A stretch of DNA of 39,183 nt from VMCP01 sp964492925 (GCA_964492925.1 CAZBMF010000007.1:1-39183); one strand, 5' to 3'. Counted from the first letter of the stretch, positions 6,888 through 15,961 are shown. A program made the numbers and translations. Notes: generated by a model from the letters alone, not told the origin.

Positions 6888-8005
6888 CGTATCAAATTAA
6901 CAAGCTGATGTGCGCCAATAAACTCCACATCGGGCCAACGTGTTACTATTTTGTTTAATAGTTCTTTTAATGAGGTTATCCCTCGATCCCGATTTTTCTC
7001 GTCGATATGCCCGCAGAAATTTACTCGATGTGAGCTAATCAAAGCTGGCTTATTCCAACGAAATGCTGTTTCAATTTGCGATAGTGCTTGTCCAACATGG
7101 TCGTTATTACCATCTGTTGGCTCAAAAACTACGTTTCTTACAATTTGAACTAGCCGTGTTTTTTTATTGTAGCCCAATCCGGTAAACTTCGTTTGGTACT
7201 TTGAAAAACCCAAGTGCTTTCTTTGGAAAAATGGTTTATCAATTGCTTGTATCCCAAAATCTGCCAACTTTTCTTCAAGTCCTATGGCTAATTGTTGCGC
7301 TGGTGGTGTAAAAACAACGGGCGTTAAACCAAAAACTGTTTCAAAAGCAATAAGACCACTTCGCAATATTTCTTCAAAATCGGAGGTATCTTTAATCGGA
7401 TCCCAAAAAGAAAAAGAGGAAGTCCATCCAATGGTGGCGTACTTTGACGGATTCAAAGACATCAATGAGGAATTCTTTAAAGAAGTCATTAAAGTGCAAT
7501 CACGCTCGGCCAGTTGCTCATTGAACAATTTTAGATTAAAGTGCTCTCTTCCATGAAACTGTGGTTGCATTACACCCAAGCTAATTCCTTCACGCCAAAG
7601 GGACCAAGCTCCTTCATAAGCCTTAGGTTGACTCGATGCAAGCATTTCATAAGTGTTAGGTAAAAGTTCGGTAATGTACTTAGTATTACCGTCTTCAGCC
7701 ATGGCCTTAAAATTAATATTACATGGAAGCGCGTAAGGAGTAAAAATGGCTCCTTGGGAATTCTTGTCCTTTACTGAAAGCAGGGCATCATAGAGCATTT
7801 CTAAATCTTGCTTTGTTTCAAGCGTATCCAAGGCATCAAACCTTGAATCGATTTTTATTCCCTCTTTTTTAATGTTCGATAGGGCGTTCGACGAATTTAC
7901 CCGAACATTTCCGTAATCGTCTACACAAATTGCAACAAGTTTCCTGTTAGATTTCCATCCAAAGGAATTTTTAAGATTATGAATGAATTGTGATTTCAGC
8001 GTCAT
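6884..8005 (-). CDS. Polysaccharide-deacetylase-like protein (paralogue of 17848-18957)
   Basis: The 373-residue protein carries VAICVDDYGN (Asp29-Asp30) and QPQFHGREH (HxxxH at 151-155). This is the Asp-Asp plus HxxxH metal-site pattern of the NodB/CE4 glycoside hydrolase/deacetylase superfamily. ALISSHRVNF and a terminal VEFIGAHQLV are further conserved blocks shared with its paralogue. There is no signal peptide, so it should act in the cytoplasm on nucleotide sugars or lipid-linked intermediates rather than on exported polymer. It starts directly after the WbuB-like transferase stop and overlaps the ATP-grasp gene by 4 bp. Removal of an N-acetyl group to free an amine for the ATP-grasp partner would make sense but is inference. 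Confidence 0.65.
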   Translation of the reverse strand: MTLKSQFIHNLKNSFGWKSNRKLVAICVDDYGNVRVNSSNALSNIKKEGIKIDSRFDALDTLETKQDLEMLYDALLSVKDKNSQGAIFTPYALPCNINFKAMAEDGNTKYITELLPNTYEMLASSQPKAYEGAWSLWREGISLGVMQPQFHGREHFNLKLFNEQLAERDCTLMTSLKNSSLMSLNPSKYATIGWTSSFSFWDPIKDTSDFEEILRSGLIAFETVFGLTPVVFTPPAQQLAIGLEEKLADFGIQAIDKPFFQRKHLGFSKYQTKFTGLGYNKKTRLVQIVRNVVFEPTDGNNDHVGQALSQIETAFRWNKPALISSHRVNFCGHIDEKNRDRGITSLKELLNKIVTRWPDVEFIGAHQLVNLIR

Positions 8006-9190
8006 TTAAGCCAATTGAAGCATAATTGTTTGGTAAGTAGTTTCTGGAGTTAGGTTTTTACGGAAATACTCCTTTCCATTTAATCCCATGGATAAGCGCA
8101 GCGATTCATTATTATACAAAATCAAAAAATTTGAATAAAAAGCTTCATGATCTCCCGCAAACGACCATAATCCAGCATTTTCCTCAATTAGAATTTCACC
8201 AAAATCCGTTGCCCTGTCTATGCTTGCTAGCACAGGTATTCCCACATTAAAATAATCTAATGCCTTACTAGGTATGTTAGGGATGGTAAAATTTTCGTGA
8301 AGGCTAATTAAGCCAACATTACAAGAACTTATTAGATCTTGATATTCTTGTTTGGAGATGGTCTGTTGGATGATGATGTTATCCAATTTTTGTTCGCGAG
8401 TTATTTGAGCGATGCGGTCCATGTGAACTCCTTCCCCTAAAAGAAGAAAAACAACATCAGAAAGAGCCTTGCATGATTCTGCTAATTTTAGGACATTCTC
8501 AAGCTGTTGAGGTTTGCCCATATTGCCGCCAAAAACAACAACAAATTTGTCCTTTAAACCATACTTCTGGCGCAGAGCCTGATAATCGGAACCGAATCCA
8601 TGATATAGTTTTTGGAAATTTTTGAGTTCGTGCAATTTGTTTTCTTGTAATTCAGGATTATGCTTTCGAACGTAATCCACATTGCCTTTCGACATACATC
8701 CTATGAAATCGGCATGCTTGTACAACTTGGCTTCCTTTTTTCGAAAATATCGATGTAAAAGTCCACCCTTTGTCATAAAACCTAGGTCAACAGCATTTTG
8801 GGGGAAAATATCTCTAAGAATTAAATAAAAGGGGGCATCGTACTTCTTTTTCAACCTTGCTGCAAGGTCTGACAAAGTAATAGGGGGCGTAGGTGATATA
8901 ATTAAATCAAAGGCTTTTTGGGGATAGAATTTTTTTAGGGCCCTTTCATATTGAAAAGGCAAAAGAACATTGGATATCCCCTTGATATAATTGGGAACAT
9001 TTTTTACTGGCAAGGTTTTAACCCTTAATACTGAAATCCCCTTTTCTTGCCGAATAGAAGTTGGTAAATCCCCAGGGGCAATAACTAAAACATCATGTCC
9101 ATTAGATACAAATTCCTCCACCAATGTGGTGTACATATTGAAGGATTTATTCATATCCGGAAACGCAAACATCATAAACAAGACTCTCAC
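8006..9190 (-). CDS. GT4 glycosyltransferase, WbuB-like (candidate FucNAc/FucNAm transferase)
   Basis: A 394-residue GT-B protein. The N-terminal domain has MMFAFPDMNKSFNMYTTLVEE and LILRDIFPQNAVDLG, both typical of WbuB/WcaI-like transferases. The C-terminal Rossmann domain has VVFGGNMGKPQQLENVL, LLLGEG and NIPSKALDYFNVGIPVLAS in place of the classical EX7E region. It uses a GTG start 2 bp after the hisF2 stop; no in-frame ATG lies between them. In enterobacterial L-FucNAc clusters WbuB follows fnlABC; here it follows the acetamidino genes, so it may transfer L-FucNAc or L-FucNAm. Acceptor unknown. Confidence 0.8.
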   Translation of the reverse strand: MRVLFMMFAFPDMNKSFNMYTTLVEEFVSNGHDVLVIAPGDLPTSIRQEKGISVLRVKTLPVKNVPNYIKGISNVLLPFQYERALKKFYPQKAFDLIISPTPPITLSDLAARLKKKYDAPFYLILRDIFPQNAVDLGFMTKGGLLHRYFRKKEAKLYKHADFIGCMSKGNVDYVRKHNPELQENKLHELKNFQKLYHGFGSDYQALRQKYGLKDKFVVVFGGNMGKPQQLENVLKLAESCKALSDVVFLLLGEGVHMDRIAQITREQKLDNIIIQQTISKQEYQDLISSCNVGLISLHENFTIPNIPSKALDYFNVGIPVLASIDRATDFGEILIEENAGLWSFAGDHEAFYSNFLILYNNESLRLSMGLNGKEYFRKNLTPETTYQTIMLQLA

Positions 9191-9192
9191 CT

Positions 9193-9969
9193 CTAAAACT
9201 TAAAGTATTTCTTTAGGAGTTCTTCCTTTGATTCGGGAGCAGGATAATTAATTAGAACAGCCTTGTATACACCTCTAAAAACAAATAGGCTTCCGGCTGA
9301 AGCACCTATAATTCCAAATTTATTGATCAGAAGTCCGAGATCATCTGTGGTTCCAGCACCTCCTAAAATTGTAAGGGGAACGGAAATCTCTTTGCGCACT
9401 TTCTCAGCAAGCACCATGTCGTATCCCTTCATTTGCCCATCTGCATCAACCGAGTTAATTACAATTTCTCCTGCACCTTTCCTCTGAAAAAGGGCAGCCA
9501 ATTCAAAAGGGCTCTTACCAGTTGATTTTCTTCCATTGTGTGTAACAACTTCGTATCCGCCTAAGAATTTCTTCTTCACATCCAAAACAACAACTGCACT
9601 CTGGGTTCCAACTCTTTCAGCAATTCGAGTGATAATATCAGGGTCGGCAATAGCTGCTGAGCTCAAAGCTACCTTTTCCACTCCTAGAGAAAAAATATGT
9701 TGAGCTTGCTCAACCGTTTTAATTCCGCCACCATAGCACAAAGGCATACGGCATTCCGAAGCCAGTTTTTCAATCATAGAATAATCAGGTTCTCTATCAT
9801 TGGCCGATGCATCGATATCCAGAACCATCAGCTCGTCGGATTCTTTTTCATTAAAGATCCTTACCGCATTAATTGGGTCTCCAACATATTTTGGGGATTT
9901 AAAAGAAACTGTTTTTACAAGCCCTTTTTCATGCACCAATAAACAGGGAATTATTCTTGGTTTTAACAT
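9193..9969 (-). CDS. hisF2: HisF2/WbuZ/AglZ-type synthase subunit for acetamidino sugar formation
   Basis: The 258-residue TIM barrel resembles imidazole-glycerol-phosphate synthase HisF: RIIPCLLVHEKGLVKTV, LMVLDIDAS, CYGGGIKT, VVLDVK and LGGAGTTDDL. Asp130 of HisF is kept (LDVK), but catalytic Asp11 is Leu (IPCLLV instead of IPCLDV). The substrate site therefore looks changed, as is known for the HisF2 subfamily. With HisH2 it is thought to deliver ammonia to the WbuX amidotransferase instead of making histidine. It overlaps hisH2 by 7 bp and sits in the order wbuX-hisH2-hisF2 seen in acetamidino-sugar clusters. No other his genes are nearby. Confidence 0.9.
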   Translation of the reverse strand: MLKPRIIPCLLVHEKGLVKTVSFKSPKYVGDPINAVRIFNEKESDELMVLDIDASANDREPDYSMIEKLASECRMPLCYGGGIKTVEQAQHIFSLGVEKVALSSAAIADPDIITRIAERVGTQSAVVVLDVKKKFLGGYEVVTHNGRKSTGKSPFELAALFQRKGAGEIVINSVDADGQMKGYDMVLAEKVRKEISVPLTILGGAGTTDDLGLLINKFGIIGASAGSLFVFRGVYKAVLINYPAPESKEELLKKYFKF

Positions 9970-10583
9970 GATTTCTTTGAAAAATTTTCTAGCAACTTAA
10001 CACCAAAATGATGGCTCTTTTCTGGGTGAAACTGAACTCCATAAATATTTGCTTTGTTCACTGCACAGCAAAAAGAAACCCCATAATCGGCCACAGCAAT
10101 ACGATCCTCATTATTTGTACATTCAAAATAATATGAATGCAAAAAGTAAAATTTCGGATTGTCAGGAAACTCTTGAAAAATACTGGAATTTGTATTTAAT
10201 TCAACATCATTCCATCCCATGTGGGGTAAGCGGGTAACAAAAGGTATTTTGCTTTCATCGAAGCGTTTAACTTGACCGCTTACCCAACCAAGTCCAGGAA
10301 GATTTCCTTCATCGCTTGAGTTAGCCAACATCTGCATTCCAACGCAAATACCAATTACGGGCATTTTTTCATCCAGAACCTTTTGATGAACAATTTCACT
10401 CATTCCAGAATTATTAAAAGATTCCATAGCATGATCAAATGCACCGACTCCAGGCAATATCAATTTCTGAACACCTTCAAAATCCTTGGGAGTTTTAAGC
10501 CTTTTTGCCGAAACATGAAGACGTTTGTAAATGTTAAGAAAAGCGTTGATATTTCCTAAACCATAGTCAATTATTCCTATCAT
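9963..10583 (-). CDS. hisH2: HisH2/WbuY-type glutamine amidotransferase
   Basis: A class I glutaminase of 206 residues: MIGIIDYGLGNINAF at the N-terminus, oxyanion strand LILPGVGAFDHAM, nucleophile elbow GICVGMQML with Cys80, and FHPEKSH with His186 and Glu188 completing the triad. The length equals that of HisH. It frees ammonia from glutamine for the partner TIM barrel. I chose the ATG at 10583 over an ATG 63 bp upstream because it matches the family start and overlaps the wbuX stop as ATGA. Confidence 0.9.
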   Translation of the reverse strand: MIGIIDYGLGNINAFLNIYKRLHVSAKRLKTPKDFEGVQKLILPGVGAFDHAMESFNNSGMSEIVHQKVLDEKMPVIGICVGMQMLANSSDEGNLPGLGWVSGQVKRFDESKIPFVTRLPHMGWNDVELNTNSSIFQEFPDNPKFYFLHSYYFECTNNEDRIAVADYGVSFCCAVNKANIYGVQFHPEKSHHFGVKLLENFSKKSC

Positions 10584-11722
10584 CGCATTAATCGATTTTC
10601 TTTTCCCGTTGCCATAAGAAATTTGGCTCCAAGATTTACTAACCATCTTTTGTTACGGTACTCTGTAAAGGTTTTGTTTTCTCCTTCAAATATCTTTTGT
10701 AGTTCCTCAATGGTAAAATCTAACTTGTGAGCCACATATTCAAATTCGTTGATAAGCGTTTTTTCGTCGAGCTCTGGACGCGAGATACGCTCCAAGGCCT
10801 CTTCGCGTGTCATTTGGCCTGTTAAAATAAGACTTGAAAAATGAGCGCGGCGTTTTTCGAAACCAAATTTCCTCGGAAGCCAATAATCCTCATAAAATCG
10901 TGTGAATCGAGACTCGTGGTGTTTATGCTGAAATTTCTCCCATCCAAAACGGGTATTGAGTAAATCCTCTGCGTCCTTTTTAATAAAGGGAACTAAGTTG
11001 AGAGGTTTAAACACTTTCATTCCATAAACCACTTGATATAGCACTTTATATTGAAGAATATCAAGTATTGGAAAAGTTTTCAGTTTTCCCTGACCAAAGC
11101 GTTTGTAAATATCCATAACAAGCATTTTATCAATTCCTGGATAGGCTCCCCAAGCGGGAGGTTCTTTGCAACATTCGGTGGAATAGTTAGCACCCGTTAA
11201 AACGTATTTTATTTTGTGTTTTCTAGCAAACTTGTACATTCCTGAGAAAAACGCAATATCTTGAGGAGCATCTTGTCCTGGTACCTGCGAATATAAATAA
11301 GCCCTTTGGAGATCTTTCATTTCCTCCCAATTAATTACCTCAGTAAATAACTCAAGATTTAGTCCGTTGCATAGTTTTTCAATATTTCCAACAGCTTTGT
11401 CGGTATTCCATCCTGCATCCACATGAAAAAGCAAAGGCCGAATACCCATTATTTCCTTTGCCACGTAAGCCGTATAGGAGCTATCCAACCCCCCACTTAG
11501 TCCAATGATGCAATCAAAATCCTTTCCTTTGCCCTCGGCTTTGATTTTTTCAGCGATGTCCATCAATTCCTTGTATCCCTCTTCTCCCGTTTGCCAATTT
11601 GGCAAGATGCTTTTATGGTAATTGTGGTAATAATCACTTTTTCCATTTTCATCAAAAACAATATCGGGATCCGAAGTGTCCATAATTGTTTTTGTGCAAA
11701 TTTGATATTTTGAAACTTTCAT
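10580..11722 (-). CDS. wbuX: N-acetyl sugar amidotransferase (WbuX/WbpG/PseA family)
   Basis: The 380-residue protein starts YQICTKTIMDTSDPDIVFDE, the family hallmark with a Cys, and has the PP-loop ATP pyrophosphatase motif IGLSGGLDSSY at 73-83. Later come LTGANYSTECCKEPPAWG and HHESRFTRFYEDYWLPRKFG. It activates the acetamido carbonyl of a nucleotide or lipid-linked N-acetyl amino sugar with ATP and lets ammonia from HisH2/HisF2 replace the oxygen, giving an acetamidino group. With the CapE-F-G pathway in the same locus, UDP-L-FucNAc is the likely substrate. The uronic-acid sugars are a less likely alternative. Confidence 0.92.
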   Translation of the reverse strand: MKVSKYQICTKTIMDTSDPDIVFDENGKSDYYHNYHKSILPNWQTGEEGYKELMDIAEKIKAEGKGKDFDCIIGLSGGLDSSYTAYVAKEIMGIRPLLFHVDAGWNTDKAVGNIEKLCNGLNLELFTEVINWEEMKDLQRAYLYSQVPGQDAPQDIAFFSGMYKFARKHKIKYVLTGANYSTECCKEPPAWGAYPGIDKMLVMDIYKRFGQGKLKTFPILDILQYKVLYQVVYGMKVFKPLNLVPFIKKDAEDLLNTRFGWEKFQHKHHESRFTRFYEDYWLPRKFGFEKRRAHFSSLILTGQMTREEALERISRPELDEKTLINEFEYVAHKLDFTIEELQKIFEGENKTFTEYRNKRWLVNLGAKFLMATGKENRLMR

Positions 11723-11723
11723 T

Positions 11724-12869
11724 TTATTTCCTTACTGATTCGTTATAGATATCTACTAAATAGTTAAGCGTTTCATTAGAACACCTTTTCCATGAATATT
11801 CTTCTGAGTATTTTTTTGCCTTTGAAGCTAACAATTCACGCTCCTCTGAGTTCTCAATGAGCAATTTAACTGCATTGCGAATAGATTCAGGTTGTTCTGG
11901 GTGAAAGTAAACACCTCCATCGCGTAAAACCTCAGGCATGGGCCCCAAATTTGAGCACGCTATTGGCAAACCACAAGCCATTGCCTCAACAAGAGTATTC
12001 GGCATGTTTTCACAACTCGATGCGAAAACAAATAAATCACCGGAGGCAAGACTAGAAGGTAATTCGTTATGCGGTAAGAACTCTACCCGACGGGTAAACT
12101 CACCCATGGGATCAAACTGTTGGATACAATCATTCAATCGCTGATTCGAATCTCCATGCCCACCACCCACAAATTCTATTTCAACGGGATACCCTTCTTT
12201 TCTGAGCATGGAGAAAGCTTCTACAACATACCATTGATGCTTATACATAGCCGTATTCGAAATATAGAGGCAACGAATACTCCTTTGCCCCATCTTAGGC
12301 CAGTCGAAACGCCTTGCATTGTTTTTGAACTGCTTACCAACGCCATGGGGTATAACCCGGTAATTTGGAATAGCTCCAGACCAAGTTTGAATAGTATCAG
12401 CGGCATATTGAGTTAGAAACAACGCGCCATCTGCCTTTTTGAGTGAGTTGGATTGCACGAAACGAAGGACGAAAAGCCGAAGCCATGGTAAAAACCGCGT
12501 ATATCTGGCAATTTCACTTCGCTCGAAGGAAAGCATATCCCTACTCATGACTACAGAAGGGTGGTGCACATATACTGTACCGGCATCGGTACTTAGAACA
12601 ACATGGCAACCAAATTTCTTAACTTCTTTTTTAAGCTTAAACCATTGCCATTTTATCTGATGCAACAGTGACTTTTCAAGATCTGGATGGGTATGTTTTA
12701 CAAGCCAACTTCTTTCAGGTAGTTTTTGAAGCAAATCGCTATAGGACCACACATGAATCTCATCTATACCGAATGCCTCTGGAACAGCTTCTTCAATAAA
12801 ACCAATTAGATGGGCTTTTGCCCCTCCAGACCTTCCCCTAGATACATCAATGGCTACTTTAATTCCCAT
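11724..12869 (-). CDS. GT4-family glycosyltransferase
   Basis: A 381-residue GT-B protein with a glycine-rich start (VAIDVSRGRSGGAKAHLIGF) that binds the acceptor or diphosphate. Other features are YRVIPHGVGKQFK between the domains, RCLYISNTAMYKHQ and IEFVGGGHGD in the donor domain, and the EX7E motif in SCENMPNTLVEAMACGLPI. It transfers a sugar from a nucleotide donor with retention, at the cytoplasmic membrane face. It starts in an 11-bp overlap with the upstream GT4 gene and ends 1 bp before wbuX. Sugar specificity cannot be read from the sequence. Confidence 0.85.
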   Translation of the reverse strand: MGIKVAIDVSRGRSGGAKAHLIGFIEEAVPEAFGIDEIHVWSYSDLLQKLPERSWLVKHTHPDLEKSLLHQIKWQWFKLKKEVKKFGCHVVLSTDAGTVYVHHPSVVMSRDMLSFERSEIARYTRFLPWLRLFVLRFVQSNSLKKADGALFLTQYAADTIQTWSGAIPNYRVIPHGVGKQFKNNARRFDWPKMGQRSIRCLYISNTAMYKHQWYVVEAFSMLRKEGYPVEIEFVGGGHGDSNQRLNDCIQQFDPMGEFTRRVEFLPHNELPSSLASGDLFVFASSCENMPNTLVEAMACGLPIACSNLGPMPEVLRDGGVYFHPEQPESIRNAVKLLIENSEERELLASKAKKYSEEYSWKRCSNETLNYLVDIYNESVRK

Positions 12870-13929
12870 TATTTAATAAAAAGTTGAGTGTTTTTTTTGC
12901 AATTGCCCCTTCACTATATTGCTTTGTTGATTCAACGGCAGCTATGCTCATTTTATTCCAATCAAATTCTGACTGCATCATTTGAATAAGTCGGTTTTTA
13001 AAAAAAGTTTGGTCGTGAAGAGGAACTAAATAACCACTCTTCCCATCATCAATAAGATCAGAAGGACCAGCTACACAATCATAACTTACACAAGCACAAC
13101 CAGAAGCCATCGCCTCTCCTAATGCATTTGGGAAACCTTCAGATTCTGAAGTGAAAGCAAAAATTGCGGCTTTATTATACCAATATTCTAAATTCATCTG
13201 TTTTCCTAAAAATATCACTTTTTCATAAAGGCCTAAATCACGAACTCTGCTTTTACATAATTCAAATGTGGGCCCGTCTCCAATAAACCAAAGCTGCCAA
13301 TCAGAGGGAGGAAGCTCAGCAAAGATATCTATTAATTGAGCCTGATTTTTAGATTCAATAAACCTACCAACATTTAATATGACATTTTCCCTATTCGTTT
13401 CCAGTGCTTTATACGTACCAATAGGATTACCTATCCGTTGAATATTTTTATGTTTTGTTTGCTTAAAACTAAAATCGACTGCCTGGGTCGTTTGTGCCAT
13501 AATTCCAGTGGAAAAACGGTAAACTTTAGCATTCAACCAATCCAAAAAACGACCATATGAAATCCCAGGCCTGCTTCTATCTGTAATAAAAACCGGTGTT
13601 TTAGTTCCTGCCAATGCTAAAATGGAAAAGGCATTATAGCGACCACCAAAACTCAGAAAAGCACTTGGTTTTATTTGAATAACTTTACTTCTTAAAAACC
13701 ACATCAATTGCAAGGTAAATGTGGCACGGTTGAGCCGTTTATAGTTGAATTTTGGAACATGTACCTGAACACGTTCATCCAACGAATAAAACATGGACTC
13801 TGCAGTACACAGAATAACATGCACCTCGATGTTCTTTTCTTTACTGAACTGGTTGGCAAGAATAGAAACAACACGTTCTGTTCCACCCATTTCTAAGCTT
13901 GGTGTAAATAGGCAGATTTTGATTTTCAC
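12859..13929 (-). CDS. GT4-family glycosyltransferase
   Basis: The 356-residue GT-B protein begins KICLFTPSLEMGGTERVVSIL, the standard GT4 glycine loop. It continues with VILNVGRFIESKNQAQLIDIF, LWFIGDGP and the EX7E motif in SESEGFPNALGEAMASG. The start is GTG, overlapping the stop of the UDP-GlcA epimerase as GTGA, so the two genes are probably translationally coupled. It resembles WbpY/PglA/PglJ-like retaining transferases in general outline. Donor and acceptor are unknown. Confidence 0.87.
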   Translation of the reverse strand: MKIKICLFTPSLEMGGTERVVSILANQFSKEKNIEVHVILCTAESMFYSLDERVQVHVPKFNYKRLNRATFTLQLMWFLRSKVIQIKPSAFLSFGGRYNAFSILALAGTKTPVFITDRSRPGISYGRFLDWLNAKVYRFSTGIMAQTTQAVDFSFKQTKHKNIQRIGNPIGTYKALETNRENVILNVGRFIESKNQAQLIDIFAELPPSDWQLWFIGDGPTFELCKSRVRDLGLYEKVIFLGKQMNLEYWYNKAAIFAFTSESEGFPNALGEAMASGCACVSYDCVAGPSDLIDDGKSGYLVPLHDQTFFKNRLIQMMQSEFDWNKMSIAAVESTKQYSEGAIAKKTLNFLLNNGN

Positions 13930-14942
13930 TTTTCTGAGTTATGATAGGACATATACCAATCAACAAATTTCTTCAATCCCTCATCCAGAGAAACTTTTGG
14001 ATTGTAGCCACAATATTGGTTAAGTGCCTTAACATCGGCAAAAGTTCGATAGACATCCCCTGGCTGCATTTTATGATTTTCTTTAATCGCCTGCTTTCCT
14101 GTGTGTTTCTCAATAAGACTAATGAATGTCCCTAATTCTTCTGGTTGGCTATTTCCAATATTAAAAAGTAGGTGTTGACCTGCAGTTATTGGTTGAATGA
14201 GTAAGGCAATAATCCCATCAACGATATCAGAAACATAAGTAAAGTCTCTACTAAGTGCCCCATTATTAAATACTTTAATAGGCCTTTCATTGAGCACTGC
14301 ATCTGTAAAAAGAAACGGTGCCATATCTGGTCTTCCCCAAGGACCATAAACGGTAAAGAAGCGAAGTCCAGTTGTGCTTATTCCATATAGATGGCTATAT
14401 GTGTGAGCGAGTAATTCATTGGTCCTTTTGGTAGCCGCATAAAGGCTAACAGGCTGATCCACGTTCGCATCTTCATGAAAAGGCACATTGGAAGAATTGC
14501 CATAAACAGAAGAACTAGATGCGTAAATCAATTGTTTTATCTCCTGATGCCTGCAAGCTTCAAGGACGTTAAAAAAACCGATTATATTCGAATCTATGTA
14601 AGCAGATGGATTTTGAATAGAGTATCTTACACCAGCTTGTGCTGCTAAATGAAGGACTATATTTGGCCCAAACCCCTTAATTGACCCAGATAACAAAGAT
14701 AAGTCAGTTAGATTCCCTTTAATGAATTGAAATGAAGTGAAACGTGTACTTTGAAGTACCTTTCCTTCTATCAAATTATCGCATATTATGCCCAGTTCAG
14801 ACAATCGATCTTTTTTTAGCTGGGGATCATAATAATCATTCAAATTATCAAACCCCATAACCTCATAACCTTCCGCTAATAAAGCTACAGCGGTGTGGTA
14901 TCCAATAAAACCCGCTGCTCCAGTTAAAAATATCCTTTTCAC
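13926..14942 (-). CDS. UDP-glucuronate 4-epimerase (GlcA to GalA), extended SDR
   Basis: A 338-residue extended SDR with NAD motif TGAAGFIGYH (7-16). GFDNLNDYYDPQLKKDRL (30-47) is the insertion that marks CapI/GAE-type UDP-GlcA epimerases. The active site has SSSSVYG and Tyr168/Lys172 (YAATK), and YGPWGRPDMAPFLFT follows. It makes UDP-D-galacturonate from UDP-D-glucuronate. It uses a GTG start inside the ATP-grasp stop (GTGA). No UDP-glucose 6-dehydrogenase is obvious in the window (the one dehydrogenase is TviB-like), so UDP-GlcA must come from elsewhere. Confidence 0.88.
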   Translation of the reverse strand: MKRIFLTGAAGFIGYHTAVALLAEGYEVMGFDNLNDYYDPQLKKDRLSELGIICDNLIEGKVLQSTRFTSFQFIKGNLTDLSLLSGSIKGFGPNIVLHLAAQAGVRYSIQNPSAYIDSNIIGFFNVLEACRHQEIKQLIYASSSSVYGNSSNVPFHEDANVDQPVSLYAATKRTNELLAHTYSHLYGISTTGLRFFTVYGPWGRPDMAPFLFTDAVLNERPIKVFNNGALSRDFTYVSDIVDGIIALLIQPITAGQHLLFNIGNSQPEELGTFISLIEKHTGKQAIKENHKMQPGDVYRTFADVKALNQYCGYNPKVSLDEGLKKFVDWYMSYHNSEK

Positions 14943-15961
14943 AATTCTACTACTTTTGATTTAAGCATCAAATCTATCATCCAAGCCTCTGAATTTACAA
15001 AACCCTCATGCCAAACAAGGTTTTCATCCCAAAATCCAGGACAAAATGTATATCCTGATGGCGTGTAGCCATAACTGATCTCAACAATAAGTGGTTCATT
15101 CTTGGTATTGAATACAAAATCATAGGCTATACATTGCGAGCAAATGTGTTTATTTAAGTTAAAAGCAATTTGAATGCATCTTATATCAAACTCCTCCCGG
15201 GCATAGGCAAAGTTTCCTGAACCGGAGGCCCTAAAATCTCCATCTCGAACAAACCTTTTCAAGCCAAATGCTTTATCGCCAATAACGATAATCCGAACAT
15301 CAAATTGATTGTCTGGAATGTATTCCTGAAAATAAATATATCCCCTCTCCATGCCTGCAACTTTCGCATATTTCGGATAGACAAATAGGCGATAGATGGC
15401 CTTTGAAAAATCCAAAAGCCCCTTTTTCTTTTGCCTCATGGCTATCAAGGTGTCTTTTAAATTCGACCATGGATTAAAACTAGCAAAACCTCGCCCAAAT
15501 GCCCTCTTTACTAATGCTTTTGCATTAGCCTTTGTCTTTACCAAACGAACATTACTTGATCCAGCTCCACCTCTAAGTTTAAATACTTTTGGAAAATGCT
15601 GTATATCAATCCAATTCATTGCAGATTCCGGTGTATAGAATACGAAACTTTCGACCATTGGAGCATTTAATGATTCGAGCAAGTATTTCTGACCAATTTT
15701 ATCGTCAAAATACCAACCAGTTCTAAAATCAGGAAATACTTTAATACCAACATGTTGTAGCGCAAAAAGCAGTTGTTTTGCAAAGAGAATATCCTTAGGA
15801 TTGGCATGGCTATGATGCCAAAATAAAATATCACAGCCCTCGAGCTGTTTGATAATATCTGACCCATAGCAGTCCACAAGTTTATATGGTTGCCCGATAG
15901 CTTCGCAGTGTGCTATCCAGCCTTTATGAAACCCTTGATAATGTTTGTGAATAGCTATCAT
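14939..15961 (-). CDS. RimK-like ATP-grasp ligase
   Basis: The 340-residue protein has an ATP-grasp core: FPKVFKLRGGAGSSNVRLV (nucleotide loop, about 123-141), GYIYFQEYIPDNQFDVRIIVIG with the RimK-type DxR, and YDFVFNTKNEPLIVEISYG with metal-binding acids. RimK-like enzymes form amide or peptide bonds through an acyl-phosphate. It starts immediately after the asnB-like stop and overlaps the UDP-GlcA 4-epimerase start, so it may act on a uronic acid carboxyl or on an amino sugar. The target is unknown. Confidence 0.78.
   Translation of the reverse strand: MIAIHKHYQGFHKGWIAHCEAIGQPYKLVDCYGSDIIKQLEGCDILFWHHSHANPKDILFAKQLLFALQHVGIKVFPDFRTGWYFDDKIGQKYLLESLNAPMVESFVFYTPESAMNWIDIQHFPKVFKLRGGAGSSNVRLVKTKANAKALVKRAFGRGFASFNPWSNLKDTLIAMRQKKKGLLDFSKAIYRLFVYPKYAKVAGMERGYIYFQEYIPDNQFDVRIIVIGDKAFGLKRFVRDGDFRASGSGNFAYAREEFDIRCIQIAFNLNKHICSQCIAYDFVFNTKNEPLIVEISYGYTPSGYTFCPGFWDENLVWHEGFVNSEAWMIDLMLKSKVVEL

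Noticed and set aside
9193..10583. Histidine biosynthesis genes hisH and hisF
   Set aside because: They sit after an N-acetyl sugar amidotransferase gene in the wbuX-hisH2-hisF2 order, lack other his neighbours, and the HisF homologue lacks Asp11.
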